Shown one piece after another: positions 23,540 through 36,076 of a stretch of 64,000 nucleotides of DNA (the stretch's first letter is position 1; the number at the start of each line of letters is the position of its first letter). This stretch comes from Hypoxylon rubiginosum. Its lineage: Eukaryota; Ascomycota; Sordariomycetes; Xylariales; Hypoxylaceae. The translations under genes were made by a program, and so were the position numbers. The notes beneath the pieces are model-generated. The model did not search any database. It saw only the letters and a list, made by a program, of their open reading frames with translations, and was not told the DNA's origin. The stretch covers positions 310,001 through 374,000 of the forward strand of contig CADCXA010000008.1 of NCBI GenBank assembly GCA_902806565.1. The letters run 5' to 3'.

Positions 23540-23898
23540 GAGCAAGCGGGCGGCGGCAAAGGCGGGCAAAAGGCTTCATCACTACTACGGTTTTTTTTGG
23601 TTTGTTTAAGAAGCGCAATCTCACTACTAATAGAGCAAATACCTAATACGCGGAATACGCAATTTTGGTATGCTGGAAGATTGCCCACTACCACCGCTAG
23701 GTATAATAAAAAACGCCATTCAAAGCAGCACTTAATTGAAGTCAACTCTTGACGCCTCCCCTATGCTACTCTAGTTGAGGTTCCAACCCAACCAAACCTA
23801 ACCCCCCAAACGCCGTAGAGAAAAGGATTAATAAAAAAAGATTTTATACCAGTACGCCCATTAGACCATTTCGTCCCGAGTATTATACAAAGACCAAT
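23540..23898. other. convergent 3' region between the SNARE and GLE1
   Basis: About 360 bp of AT-richer sequence with T and A runs. It should contain both 3' UTRs; no gene is seen. Confidence 0.5.
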
Positions 23899-25625
23899 TT
23901 ATAGCTCTAGTCCTATGTCCCGCTTCAACATCTGTGCCATGACGGCCAGTCCTGAAACGCCAGGAGTCCTATCCACAGCTCTGCCGGGGAATTCAACCAG
24001 GGCTTTTCGTAGGGCAGCTATTGCTGCACTCCCGTAGAACTGGATAAACCTGTCCTCGTTTTCCTCGATGATAGCCCGGAGAACGACGCATTGCGTGTTA
24101 GAGATTTCGGTCCCCGGTGTGTTCACGATTCTCGCCATACTAGTCCAGTAGTGGGTCGGAGGCCACGGGTTCGTGTTGTTGGAGCTCGAAAAGTTGCGCA
24201 GCGCGATGGCGGCGTAGCCTGCTCCTAATCCCTTCATCCTGTCGCCGTGCTGCTGCTCGGGAATCCATCCTCCCGACGTCTTGTTCCTCTTCCACCCCAG
24301 TCGGACGCGGCCTTGGTCCGTCTTCTCACTTCCACGATAGCCAAAGAGAACGGGACAGACCACGCGGAACTTGGCCATCAGGATATCGATTAATGTCTTG
24401 CCTCGCCACAAGTAAGCCACCTTGGAGAAAACCATAGCTGTTATAACTCCAATCGGGTCTGCCGACTTAGGCTGTGCTCCGCACTCATTGATAAACTGGT
24501 TGATGATGGCCTTTGAGAACTGATTTAGAAGGTAGAGGAATAGGGAGGGAAGTTGTGGTTCGTTGCGTAAGGCGCCCTGAACTGGTTCTCTCTTGTCTGT
24601 AATGAAACCGGACGGATCGATTAGTTCACTCGGGACACTACCGTTGAGTGATTCGTCTAGCAGCGCTTGAATAGCCGCAATCTGTTCTTCAGTTAGTAAA
24701 AGAGCCTGTGGAACAGCAAGGAATATCATACTTGTTTCTTGTTTCCTCCTCTCTCGCCTACCAGCTGTCCCATGTTCTTTCTCAGCTCTCGCCTCATATC
24801 ACCCATTCGTCGTTTCAAGGGCGGGGATTGCATCGCCTGTTGTGCGAGAAACGCCCTGAGTTGCTTGAGATTTTTGTGTATCTTAATGTATTGGTCAACG
24901 TCCACAACGACGGGAGGTTTGGCAGGGCTGGAGGCGGATATTCCATTTTGTTGAAGCCCTGCTGGTGTATATGGTTGCGCAAGTGCTGATAGCGTGCTCG
25001 GCGCTTTTCCTGAAGAAGCAGGTTGGGTTGTTGATTGAGGACTAGGTTCGGTCTTTTTGAAGGGATTAGGGAGAGTTGACTGTATAGTTTGTGCACTACC
25101 GGTGCCATTGACTTGTGCAAATGGGTTCTTAATAGAGGCAGGTTGTTGAGAGCTGAACGGAGAGGGCTTTGTGTTCGATTCTGCCTCTGTTTTCGGCTCT
25201 GGGACAGGCTGGGCAGGCTCTCGGGGAGCAGCAGATCCATTCACCTGTACGGGGGCGGCTTGTGGCTCTGGCGCCGGCTCCGGTGGCAACTTAGGCACCG
25301 TCGTCAACTTGAGAGCTCTCAGTCGCTCCTCTTCCACTCGTAGGTGCTCTTCCGTTCGTATGCGCTCCTCTTCCCTTCTTTGCTGCAGGAGTATGCTTTG
25401 CTGGCGCTCTAGTAGCCTTTTCTGCTCTTCCTGCAGTACATGCTCGCGGAATGTCCTAATAGCGGCTTCGCGGACTCGTTCGTGTTCGGCCTGTGCAGCA
25501 GCAAGGGCATTTTGGTGATTGAGCTCTGTATTTCGATTTTCCGTTAGGAAGCTAGATGCGCGAGAACGGTCAGGACTAGACGACCATTGCTGCGACCTGC
25601 GGGACGCAGGAGAAGAATCGACCAT
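23899..25625 (-). CDS. gle1: mRNA export factor / nucleoporin GLE1
   Basis: Two exons, 25625-24732 and 24681-23899, give 558 residues. Gle1 sits on the cytoplasmic face of the nuclear pore and, with inositol hexakisphosphate, activates the DEAD-box helicase Dbp5 to release exported mRNPs. The first half has an Arg/Glu/Gln-rich coiled coil (about residues 35-110), then a Pro/Ser/Thr linker. The conserved C-terminal GLE1 domain includes MGDMRRELRKNMGQL, LPSLFLYLLNQFSKAIINQF, VAYLWRGKTLIDILMAKF and GLGAGYAAIALRNFS. The 50-nt intron has a TACTAAC branch site and ends AACAG. A nearer AG would leave only 26 nt, too short for splicing, so the longer intron is chosen. Confidence 0.93.
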
Positions 25626-26421
25626 TGCGTTTAAGAAGTCGTCCTATTGCATCGTTCACCGTTTGCGAGTTGAAGGATGGCGTGAGACGACGATATTAGA
25701 AATTAGCAAGGCCGTGAATTACTTGCCAGAGCAAGGACGGAAAATATAGCTCCAGCTGGCTTGGCTGGCTTGCTAGAGGGAGATATGTAACGAGTTTGGC
25801 TTTGTCCAAAGAACTCTTAACAAAGATCGAAGTCCGAGGACAGGGATCAAGGATCTGGATTGATAAAGTAGATCAACTCAATTCCAAGTTCCCCAATCGG
25901 TGCAGGTGCCCAGGTGGGAACGCGACGGGATGAGGCGCGCGTGGGAAAAGAGATTGGCCGAATCACCGTTATTCTGCCGATTTGTTTAGGTTACCTAAGG
26001 TAAACGTGCAGACCTAGGTAAAGCGGTATGTGGGGAGCTTGCGTAAAGCTTTGATGCCGTGAAAATAAATTTATTTACGTACGTGAGATCAAGGGAAAAA
26101 GGAAGGTCAAAACGTAGAGGGGCAATAACTGTAAAATGATGAGTGCAATGGCAGTACAAATCTGCAGAAGCCTGTTTGGTTTTTACCCCTTTCTTTACTC
26201 TAACCTCATATGATGAACAACATTAACAATGTCGATGTTCACGCCTTCAAGGCTTCAACGCCTTAATCCGTGTCAGAGGATCCGGTTATTGACTTTACAA
26301 ACACACAAGATCTCTTCGAAGCGATCGAAGCAATACATTGTGTTTCTGGAGATGTTCTCGTAATTACAAGTATATAAATCGTTACATTTCTATTTATTTA
26401 TATTATAAGCTAATAGTCCAG
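25626..26421. promoter_or_regulatory. divergent region between GLE1 and the unknown gene
   Basis: About 800 bp between opposed starts. No gene and no specific regulatory motif is claimed; short TTACCTAAGGTAA- and CCTAGGTA-type palindromes occur near 25990-26020. Confidence 0.35.
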
Positions 26422-27105
26422 ATGTATCTCCACCCTCCTTCACTGAGATCGAAGAACAACGAACAATCCGAAGGCGACATTCGTTGGCGCCGCTATGAGG
26501 CCGAAGCACGAACCCTAGTGATCGCGATTCCTAGTGGCGTTTACGAGTTCCTCCATCGTCAGCGCTATAAGGAGTTTGAAAAACAACTTCGCGCAAATGG
26601 AGTACCTGAAAATGCATGGCTCGAGAAAGCTGCCACTTACTTTCGTTCGGATCATCCTGGAAGCGGTGGTGGAGGAGGAGGAGAGGGTGACTCTACCGGC
26701 GCTCCGAAGTCTCAACGTTTAGGATATGACGGCTGGCCAACATTAGTCATCCTGGCTGGAGCCTCGGAATCTCTAAATCAGCTACGCGCAGATATGCGAT
26801 GGTGGTTCGTAGCTTCTACTCATGACGTGAAGATTGCAATACTGGCCCGATTTGATCAACGACAATTTAGGATCATCTTGGAGAAATGGGAGGAACAGGC
26901 GGCAACCTTGCGACCGGTTTTGCAGCAGGTAATCACAATCACCCGCGACGCCACGACTCCTGTATCATACAATGTCTCTAGCAGTGCATTGGTACTGGAG
27001 TTTAGGCTCCTTTTCCTCCGTAATCCAAGCCCACTTGAAAAGGATGTGGTAATCAGTGTTCAGTCTTTGCAGGAGTATGCCGAGTTGGTCTGGTCTGAGG
27101 TTTGA
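26422..27105 (+). CDS. uncharacterised fungal protein, possible PD-(D/E)XK-like fold
   Basis: A 227-residue ORF starting MYLHPPSLR at ATG 26422; the frame is open upstream but has no earlier ATG in it. It begins with GDIRWRRYEAEARTLVIAIPSGVYEFLHR, then has a Gly-rich loop. The conserved-looking core is DGWPTLVILAGASESLNQLRADMRWWFVASTHDVKIAILARFD. I recall similar hypothetical proteins in many Pezizomycotina, and the core resembles the strand-helix-strand of Uma2-like or restriction-endonuclease-like folds. In my recollection the family usually has Glu where this copy reads LVILAG, so it may be inactive; this is uncertain. Function unknown. Confidence 0.6.
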   Translation: MYLHPPSLRSKNNEQSEGDIRWRRYEAEARTLVIAIPSGVYEFLHRQRYKEFEKQLRANGVPENAWLEKAATYFRSDHPGSGGGGGGEGDSTGAPKSQRLGYDGWPTLVILAGASESLNQLRADMRWWFVASTHDVKIAILARFDQRQFRIILEKWEEQAATLRPVLQQVITITRDATTPVSYNVSSSALVLEFRLLFLRNPSPLEKDVVISVQSLQEYAELVWSEV

Positions 27106-27889
27106 AATTAAATAATGGCTGATGCTGCTTGTTAGTCGAGGGCCGGTATATCTCAATCCCACAATCTACCTAAACAGCATGTTCTCCTTTACAAGTGTAT
27201 AATTCTATTTTTATTTTCTTTAATACGACTCTTCCGCCAAAGCTCCAAATATTGAAACCTTGACGAGTATTATAGCTAAAATCTAGCATCGAGGTATTAA
27301 GCAAACTCTACTAGGCGCGGCTGTTTCGCCATTACCTCTATGTTGTCTAAGCAGTTTAGAGATAATACGGATTGAGAAACGGTTGACCTTAGATTTCTCA
27401 ACTCAAGTCAACCGCTACGGATAGAAGAACTTATTCAGTATTATATTCCCTAGTATAATATCCTCAAATATATGTGGCCTCGATTATTGTGGTATTATGT
27501 CAAATACCGGTTTGGTGATGAGGCTCTTGCGAAGATCTAATATCATCCCATCGTCAGAGTGGCGCTGGCATGCAACCAAGCGGTTTGAGTTCGCTCGCAT
27601 TCAGGGTCTCCCTGCTCGTATTGTTATCAGATGCCTACCAATACCATGGCAGCCATGGATATGTGCGGTGATAGGTCTGATACTACCGTCTAGCTGCCTG
27701 ATAGATAGGCCGGGCCATCAGACTAACAGACTAATTGGCACATTTGCATGGTTAGAGCTTCTAGATTAATATACGAAGCTTCCCGATACCCCTCCACGAA
27801 CCCCTTAGCTTACTATCATAGCTTGCTGCTTCGCTGTAGGTACTGTATGTTTACTCCGAGGGTCGACGCAACGAGGGGGAGGAATGGGG

Positions 27890-27919
27890 GGAACTGGAAC
27901 TGGAACTGGAACTGGAACT
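27890..27919 (+). repeat. GGAACT hexamer microsatellite
   Basis: About five consecutive copies of the hexamer in intergenic DNA. Confidence 0.85.
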
Positions 27920-28625
27920 ACATGTGTACTTGGTAGGTACTAATGACGATGGATCGACATTGGATTGAAAGGCACATGGGGGCACTGCTGTTTCTGGGGA
28001 AGATTTCTTTATGGCAGTGTATTGCTACTAAATATGTCGCTACCTATATGCATGTAGGTATGTATAGAAAAGCCTACCTCTTTCTCTCTCATTCGTGACC
28101 ACATATAAATGTCCGCAGTAAAAAAGCCAATCTATTTGAAGCTTAAAATATGTATCAAAGGGCACGGGTCCCACGTCCCACGTACCCTTATGTTACCCTT
28201 GGTGAATTCACACCTGCACACCTTCAGGCTTCCGGTTGTGACATGTACAATACAAAAAGGTGCTAGTCCACGTCTTTCTTGATTGACGTCGCTAACTGGA
28301 TCTAAAGTTCTTATATGGGTACATACATAATATGTATGTAGTTAAAGATGTATTCATACATTTGTACCTAGGTAGAATTAGAATTATCAAGGTGCTCAAG
28401 GTGCTCAAAAGAAACAGTAAAACATTGAAACAAATAAATGACAAGGACACCTTTTTTTTACTGTCTTCGTTTTGGAATGATCTGACAGACACAGACCATC
28501 AGGCTAACCCAAACCTAGCTGCACCAAAATACAAAATACTAGACATACGACAAGGGGCAAGCTTAACTGCCCAAGCTGCTACGTCCGCTAAGCAGCACTA
28601 CGTACGCTAGGTCCGCTAGGTACGC

Positions 28626-28653
28626 TAATGGTACAAGTACAGCCGTACCATTA
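28626..28653. repeat. short perfect inverted repeat
   Basis: TAATGGTAC and GTACCATTA separated by 10 nt. Three degenerate 9-bp TACGCTAGG-like units lie immediately to the left. Confidence 0.7.
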
Positions 28654-29309
28654 CCACATTGTGAAGTATCTGACCAATCAAGACAGCCCCCAACCAGCCA
28701 AAAAGCCCAAAAGCCTGGCCCGCCAAGTCCTTTGCCCCATTTCGCCCGTGCTCGCTTTGGTCCTTGAACGGTCCTGACCTCACAGTCCTCCTCCCCGTTG
28801 CCCGTTGCCCGTAAACCGTATCCAGGTGTCCATTCTGCTTCTGCTTCTGCTACTGCTTCTGCTTAGGTATTGAAGCGATCTTCCTAAATTCTCCCAAAAG
28901 CTTTCCCAACTTTGACTTTGCCTTTCTTGATCTTTCATCTTCCCAACCACATCTCTCGATCTCTTGATCTCTCGTCTCTCTCCCTATCTTTCCCATCACA
29001 TCGTCCACCCTCTCTCAGCTTTTTTTCACGTTCCTTCTCTTGGGATTCTGTTGTCATACATAGCAGCATTGCAGCCTCGTTCCATCCTCTCATTTACCCT
29101 CCTTTTGTTAGTCGCAAGAGTCCACGCAATCACCAAAAGAAAACACCAACCACCAAAGTTTCGACCCCGACAGCTAAATCAAAAACCTCCGAACAAAACC
29201 CACTGGCTTTCGCCTCAATTATCCATCCAATCAACTCCCCAATCAACCTACCAACGACTTTGACTTCGTTCGCACCCGACGTGCAACTTGACTGCTCAGA
29301 TAGCCCGAC

Positions 29310-32300
29310 ATGGAGCAACAGCCTCCTGCTCCCCAGGCCGGGGGTGTCCCCGGTCCTGCAGGACGTCGCCTTCATATTGCCCATCGTAGGAGTCCATCCG
29401 AGCTCACCCCACTGATGAGCATGTTCGCGAATCCTGGAAGTAAGTGTAGTGTGCTCTCTTTAATCAGCTTTTGCTTCGTCGTCGGATAGCTCCCCCCTCT
29501 CGTATTTCGTGAAGCTAACTGCGTGGCTTTGTCTCTAGTGGAGCAACTTGCTATTCAGCAACAGATCGAGTTGTTGCAACAGCAGCAACAGCAGATACAG
29601 GCCACACACCAACAATATATGAACATGGGAATGATGCCGCCGGGTCAGCTAGGCCCCGGCGGCTCCTTCAACCCTTTGCAGCCAGCCATGGCAAACATGT
29701 CACCACAGACAGCTTTTCAATTCCCCAACCAGCTTCCACAGCAGCAAAATGTTCCCATGGGTCCTCCTAGCCAGCCCATGTCACACCGCCGGAATCAGTC
29801 GGCTCTTCCCAACATGGGAATGGGGCCACCCCCAGCTCCTTCCACTGGAGCCTCCGGGTCGTCCTTTGGGCAATTTGATAACTCGTCTGGCCAGCAGAAC
29901 CGCGAGAACGCACCTCGAGGAGGGCGAGGTGGCGGCTCCGGTCACCAGCGAAGACATTCCTTAGCCCTGGCCGACGCTAAGAAGGCAGCTGAGCTTGCTC
30001 AGCAGAAACGAACAGCATCGGGCTTCCAGTTCCCCGCCGCGGGGCCTTCCGAAGGCTCCCCTGCCGACGAGCCCAAACCCATCCCCGTGGATACCCCTAT
30101 AGCGCAGGGTTCGTCCAACCGTGGCGGACGCGGCGCACATGGCCGGAGCCAGAGCATGGCAGTCAACAGCCGGGGCGGCGCCCGCGGCGGTGGAGCTATG
30201 CATTTCAACAACGAGAGCAATGACTTCGCACGCCGTAGCAGCGGTGCGGGAGGTCATGCTCGTACCTCTTCTCGCAACTTCGAAGGTAACTGGCGTAACC
30301 AGCAGGGCCAAAACCAGGGTCAGGAACAGACTGGTCAGGGTCAACAGGGTTTCCAGCCTGGTCACCGTTCTCGCGGCTCTGTAAACCAATCTATGTCCAA
30401 CATTGGACAGTTTACGTATCCCGGTCAAGGTCCTCAGATTATGCAGATTCCCAACCAAATGCAGTTGATGCAGATGTACCCTGGCCAGCAGCTTAATCCC
30501 ATGCAGATGAATCAGCTTCAAGCTATCCAAGCTGCCCAGATGAATGGGCAACATCTTGTTGGCCTAGGAGCGAGTCAGCATGCACCACAGATTGGCGGCC
30601 AGCAGTCGCAGCAGCAACAGAGAAAGACATTGTTTACGCCGTATCTCCCTCAAGCTACCTTGCCCGCCCTCCTCGGTGACGGACAGCTGGTTTCTGGTAT
30701 CCTCCGGGTTAACAAGAAGAACCGTAGCGATGCGTACGTATCTACCTCGGACGGCCTTCTCGATGCCGACATTTTCATCTGCGGTAGCAAAGATCGCAAC
30801 CGAGCTCTAGAGGGTGATTTAGTCGCAGTTGAACTGCTTGACGTTGACGAAGTATGGTCGCAGAAGCGGGAGAAGGAAGAAAAGAAGAAGAGGAAGGACA
30901 TCACGGATACCCGGTCTGGGTCTACGAATGGCAATAACCAGTCGAACAATGGTAACGGAGAAGAGGCGGGCAACGGCGAAGGAGGAATCCGTCGACGTGG
31001 CAGCCTTCGACAGAGACCTACCCAGAAGAAGAATGATGACGTTGAAGTTGAAGGACAGAGTCTCCTTCTTGTCGAAGAGGAGGAGATTAACGACGAATCT
31101 AAACCGCTCTATGCTGGCCACATTGTTGCTGTCATCGAGCGTGTTGCCGGCCAAATGTTTTCGGGTACGCTTGGCTTGCTGCGACCTAGCAGCCAAGCCA
31201 CGAAGGAGAAACAGGAGGCCGAGCGGGCTGCCCGAGACGGTGGTCGATCGCACGACAGCCGCCAGCAGGACAAGCCCAAAATTGTTTGGTTTAAACCTAC
31301 CGATAAGCGTGTTCCACTCATTGCCATCCCTACAGAGCAGGCACCTCGGGACTTTGTAGAAAAACACCAGGACTATGCTGATCGCATATTTGTTGCTTGC
31401 ATCAAGCGTTGGCCAATTACGTCACTGCACCCTTTCGGTACCCTAGTTGAGCAGCTCGGGAAGATGGGCGACCTGAAAGTAGAGACGGATGCTCTCCTGC
31501 GCGACAACAACTTCTCATCCGATGAATTCTCCGAAGCCGTTCTGCGAAGCGTCGGTCTTCAGGATTGGTCCATTGCTAAGGAGGATGAAACTTCTATTGG
31601 GTCCCGCCGAGACTTCCGCGGCGAGAAAACCTTCACGCTCGACCTTGCTGGTACTGGTGAACTTGGCAATGCTGTTCACGTTAAGACCGAGTCGGACGGA
31701 AAGATCGAAATCGGTGTTCACGTGGCTGATGTGACTCACTTCGTCAAGCCCAATTCTCTCGTTGATCGCGAGGCCAAAAAGCGCGGTACCGCCGTTCACC
31801 TTGTGAACCGCACCTGTGCACTTCTTCCTCCTAGGATCGCCTCTGAGCTTGGTACTCTTATTCCAGGTGAGGACAGATTGACCGTCAGTGTTGTCTTCCG
31901 CGTCAATCCGCACACTGGTGTAGTCGCCGAAGGCGACACTTGGGTTGGAAAGAGTATTATCAAGAGCAGCGCTACACTGACTCTAAAAGAGCTTGACGAT
32001 GCTCTCACAAACCAGGCCGGCTTCAAGCATGATGCCGTTCAGGTCAAAGACATTCAGATTCTTAATGTAAGTGTTATATTTCTCCTCCAAGGATTTTCAT
32101 ACTAATATATGTCGTTAGGCTGTTGCGGAGAAATTCCGTGAGGCACGTTTGGGGTCTGATGGTGAGCCTATGGCTCCCCTTCGCCTCCTTCATCAACTTG
32201 ATGATGAGAATATCCCTATCCAGCACAACATATTTGACTGTACCTCTGGCACTGAGCTAGTCGAGGAACTTCTGCACAAAGTTAATGCCTCTGTGGCTCA

Positions 32301-33567
32301 GAAGCTGGCTCAAGGTTTACCTGAGAAAGCTCTGCTCCGACGCCAATCGCCTCCAAATGCCCGACGCTTGCAGACATTCGTCGAACGCATGCGGGCACTC
32401 GGATATGATATGGACACTACTAGCAGCGGTACACTTCAAAACAGCCTTTTCAACATTGATGACTCTGATATCCGCAAGGGTATGGAGACTCTCCTCCTCA
32501 AGACCATGCACCATGCCAAGTACTACATCACCGGCAAGACTGCTAAACAGCTATGGCCTCACTATGCTTTGAATTTGCCTCTCTCTACTCATTTCACGGC
32601 ACCTACAAGACGCTATGCTGACATCATCGTTCACCGCCAACTGGAAGCTGTCCTTTCGGAAGGCAAAATTGAATACACCGATGATATTGAGAATCTGGTG
32701 AAGACGATTGAATCTTGTAACACTAAGAAGGAATCGGCGCAGAATGCTCAGGAGCAGAGTATTCACATCGAGTCGTGCAGAATCATGGATAAGAAGCGCC
32801 AGGAGGTGAACGGCGACCTTATCAGCGAAGGCATCGTTATCTGCGTATACGAGTCCGCTTTCGATGTTCTGATTCCCGAATGGGGTTTCGAAAAGCGCGT
32901 GCACTGCGATCAGCTGCCGCTTAAGAAAGCCGAATTTAGAAAAGAGAAGAGGGTCTTGGAGCTCTACTGGGAGAAGGGGGTTCCAAGCTCCGCGTATGTC
33001 CCGGAGGATGAGCGACCTAAGGCCGGTGCTTCGCAACGTATTTCGAACGCGATGGCGGCTGCTAGACAGGCCGAAGAGGCCGAGAGAGCTAGAAAGGAGC
33101 GAGAGGAAGTAGCACGGAAACAGACGGAGACGGGAACAATGTCGACTCACGAAGTGGATGCATTGTTCGATGATGACGACGACAATGCTTCGGACATCAC
33201 GGAGGCTATGGCCGGCGCATCTTTGGCCGAGCGCCCTACCCAGAGCGTTCCTGGCTCTCCAGCCCGATCCGCTTCGAACCCCGGTGTTCTCCACCGAACC
33301 AGATCTGACTCGAAGGTGCCCATGGCGGAAGCCGTGGAAACACGCCTGACGAACAAGGAGAAGTACCTAAAATTGTTTGCTCTGAGAGAAGAGGGTGGCG
33401 ATTACATTCAAGATGTGACTGAGATGACGAGAGTACCTGTGATCCTCAAGACGGATCTCAGCAAGAGCCCACCGTAAGTACCTGATTCGACCGTAATCAC
33501 GAAGCAAGAAGACTAACAAATACGCAGTTGCTTAACTATCCGTTCCCTCAACCCATATGCTCTCTAA
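29310..33567 (+). CDS. ssd1: Ssd1-type RNA-binding translational regulator (RNase II-like)
   Basis: Four exons (29310-29439, 29539-32066, 32119-33473, 33528-33567) join in frame to 1350 residues. Ssd1 binds cell-wall and polarity mRNAs and represses them under control of the Cbk1/COT-1 kinase. The N-terminal 370 residues are Gln/Gly/Asn-rich and disordered. They contain several His-x-(R/x)-x-x-Ser/Thr-like sites (for example HRRNQS, HQRRHS, HGRSQS) that resemble Cbk1/NDR targets. Cold-shock-like OB domains follow (KTLFTPYLPQATLPALLG… and …HIVAVIERVAGQMFSGTLG), then the RNB domain (RDFRGEKTFTLD… to …HFTAPTRRYADIIVHRQL). The RNB entry reads TLDLAGTGELGNAVHV and lacks the Asp cluster of active RNase II, as expected for pseudonuclease Ssd1. 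The last exon (40 nt) encodes the conserved C-terminus CLTIRSLNPYAL. Confidence 0.96.
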
Positions 33568-36076
33568 GCGCTCCTAATGGTGATCTGCTTCGCCCAGCGT
33601 ATATGAGCAAGTGGGGTAATATGCACGGAGATATCAGGCGCATCGTTTGAAGCATGCGTCAAGTAGCGAAGAACAGAAGAGTAGGGTAGACTGGCAGATC
33701 GTATCGACCTGAACCAAAAGGGAGGCGTCTCTTACTGTGTTGATAAAAAGTGTTTTAGACGGGCAGACTGAGTTATCTAGCTGCCGTAGTCAACAGAGAT
33801 ATACGGGATCATAAAATAAATTGATTACACCCTTATATCCGAGAACGAAATATGCCATTTTTGTATGACCTGTTGCTCGTAAATTTATTAAAAAGGGGTC
33901 ATCTTGTATTAACATTCATTCGGGATAGAAGAGGTAGTCTTTATACACCTCTCAACGTATGTACATGTCACCTGCTCTACTCGGCCAGTCAGATAAGATG
34001 GAACACCCTTGAGGCAAGGACGGAATGCTTAGGAGGAATATTTGTAGTCGATAGGATTTGGATGAGCCCTGTATCATTGTATCATGGCTGCATGATAGGA
34101 CGGAAACACGCAGCAGGTATCGCGGCACGGCATTTACATGGGCGACGATCCTGGGCTTTCAGACAGATCCGATAAGATGGAAACCCACGGGTGTGCAACC
34201 TTCCACAGCGGCCACGGTTTGATGTGACCCTTATCCGGGATGGCAGCAAACGCCACCATCGTTACCCACAAAGGGGCCCCATAATGTCGAGGGCTTGATC
34301 GACGGTGGGATACGGGTTAGCCCTCGAGAGGACCCGCGACGGTCCGTCCGCCTTCCCTCTTTCACGTGCTGTGTTGTGTTGTGTCTCGCTGCGCTGTTTG
34401 AGACAGAACTTGGGCTGGGTTGCGAGATTAGATCTTATCGCCGCTCGCTACCAGCGGCCGGCCGTGGTACATAGTGTAACAATGTGATGAGTTGCTTCAG
34501 TACCTTATATTAAGTACTTGCGCGGGTTGAACACATACACCTATGCTTTACCCACAGACTTCATTGATAATCCGTGTGATGATCTTTTCTGTTGGCCGGA
34601 GTCGTAGCTGAGAACCGAGTGAAGAAAAGACTAGCGATATCGAAAACGCGCGATACAACATTTACCCTTCTTGTCATTTCAATTCAGCCTCTGCCAATAA
34701 TAACCCTGGTCGAGTCGGGTCTGGTCGGGCGGTATGCTAGGTCCCTGGATTTTTCTTTAGGCCAGTAGACGTGATTCTCTTAAGCCCCCCCTCCCCTTTT
34801 TTTTCACCTTCAACAAGAAGACACAATGACACAATATGATAATCGAAAAGTATTGCATCGTCGCTTTCCAGAAGATCTATCGTATATCTCTTTACAGCGT
34901 CGATGAGGCACCAAAAAAGCCTAGACACGATACCTGTTCTATTAAATTCAACCTAACAGGATCTATGTAGGAGGGAATAGATGGATCCGAGTTCTACTGC
35001 CAAGCCGTGTCATAATATTGCGCCAGTGCGTCACGAAGCTTAATATCTTCCCTGGCGGTCCTGCATCGTTATTACATAGTAAAGAAACGTGGCAGCGGAC
35101 GAATCAATCGGCGCCGCTAGGTCTCCAGTTTCAGAGCTCGGCTCGTTGCCCGTCCGCCTTCTGAAACGACATCTGAGGCAGGCTGGGCTCCAAGATGGTC
35201 AAGATCCCGTGCGCGAGCCCCCCGGCTGCTTTCCCTAAAGGGTCCTAAAAGGTCAGCTAACCCCGGCTCGTTCCCACGACGGCTCTTGGCTGCGACCCTC
35301 CTTAACCGAACAAGCAGCGATCCGAGCCCCCTTACCCCCGTGTTCAACAAGCGACTTCATCTCAACTTTTTAAGCTACGAGCTTAGTTGATCAACTCGGC
35401 TCTCATTGGTCCGAAAGAAGCTTATTCTCTCTACATAGTATCTTCGTTTCGTTTCTTCATCCTTTCTCGGACTAGTTCCTCTTCTACCTTCATGGGGTCT
35501 TGCCCTTGATAGATCCCGAGCCTTGCCCAGGTGCTCTGTCACCATGGAATCTAGATTGCCCGGGACTAACTGGGTACCCCTTGACGCTCGGAGTCGGAAG
35601 CTTGTGGGAGTGGGAGTGGAAGCTCTAGCAACCATTCCTATCATCAAGGAGCCTCAAGGGGCCGATGCTTAGGATCGCCCTGTCCATTGCCGGCCTACCC
35701 TCTTTCCGTGACCCGCATTGCCTATCCTAACCCAATCTACCAACTTGGTAATTGGTTTTAATGAGGCCGCGTTTCCCACCCTTCTCGTCTATTTTCCTCC
35801 TTTCCCTTCTCATCCCGTACATATTATTTCGTGTCCAACTCCGAACTAAAAGCGCCGGTCTGCTTCCCGCGGGATCAACGTCTTCACTCTCCTTTCGACT
35901 TCTTGTACTTCTTGTAATACCCAGGTGGGATTTATTTATAGAACAGCCAGGCTGGACTTGCTTTCATTCACTTCGACAATCGCTCTTTTACGAATTTCAC
36001 GCTGTCGCTATTAACTCGATCTACTCGAAAACGAAACGAAGACGTATATTTATATATCGAACATTAATCAGACAAA
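33568..36076. other. gene-free stretch between SSD1 and the ferritin-like gene
   Basis: No coding region with recognisable features. A segment at about 35100-35650 is GC-richer and has open frames on the minus strand without domain signal; it could be a degraded element. From 35700 to 36060 the sequence is pyrimidine-rich and AT-rich, suiting the promoter and leader of the next gene, with TATA-like bases near 36045. Confidence 0.45.

Larger units (their letters stand above)
27106..29309. other. gene-free stretch upstream of SSD1
   Basis: No gene is supported. The first part is AT-rich. It carries a hexamer repeat (GGAACT about five times, about 27890-27919), a 9-bp inverted repeat with 10-nt loop at 28626-28653, and a long pyrimidine-rich block (about 28830-29060, CTTCTG and CTCT repeats) that probably forms the SSD1 promoter or long 5' leader. 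Confidence 0.5.

Noticed and set aside
27497..27769. 90-codon ORF with ATG
   Set aside because: AT-rich background, no homology I recognise and no codon bias.
28912..29415. Long open frames in the SSD1 leader
   Set aside because: They start at non-ATG codons in pyrimidine-rich DNA and overlap SSD1 exon 1 in another frame; leader sequence is the simpler explanation.
35117..35647. Two adjacent minus-strand open frames, possibly a transposon relic
   Set aside because: No recognisable gag, reverse transcriptase, integrase or transposase motif and no terminal repeats.
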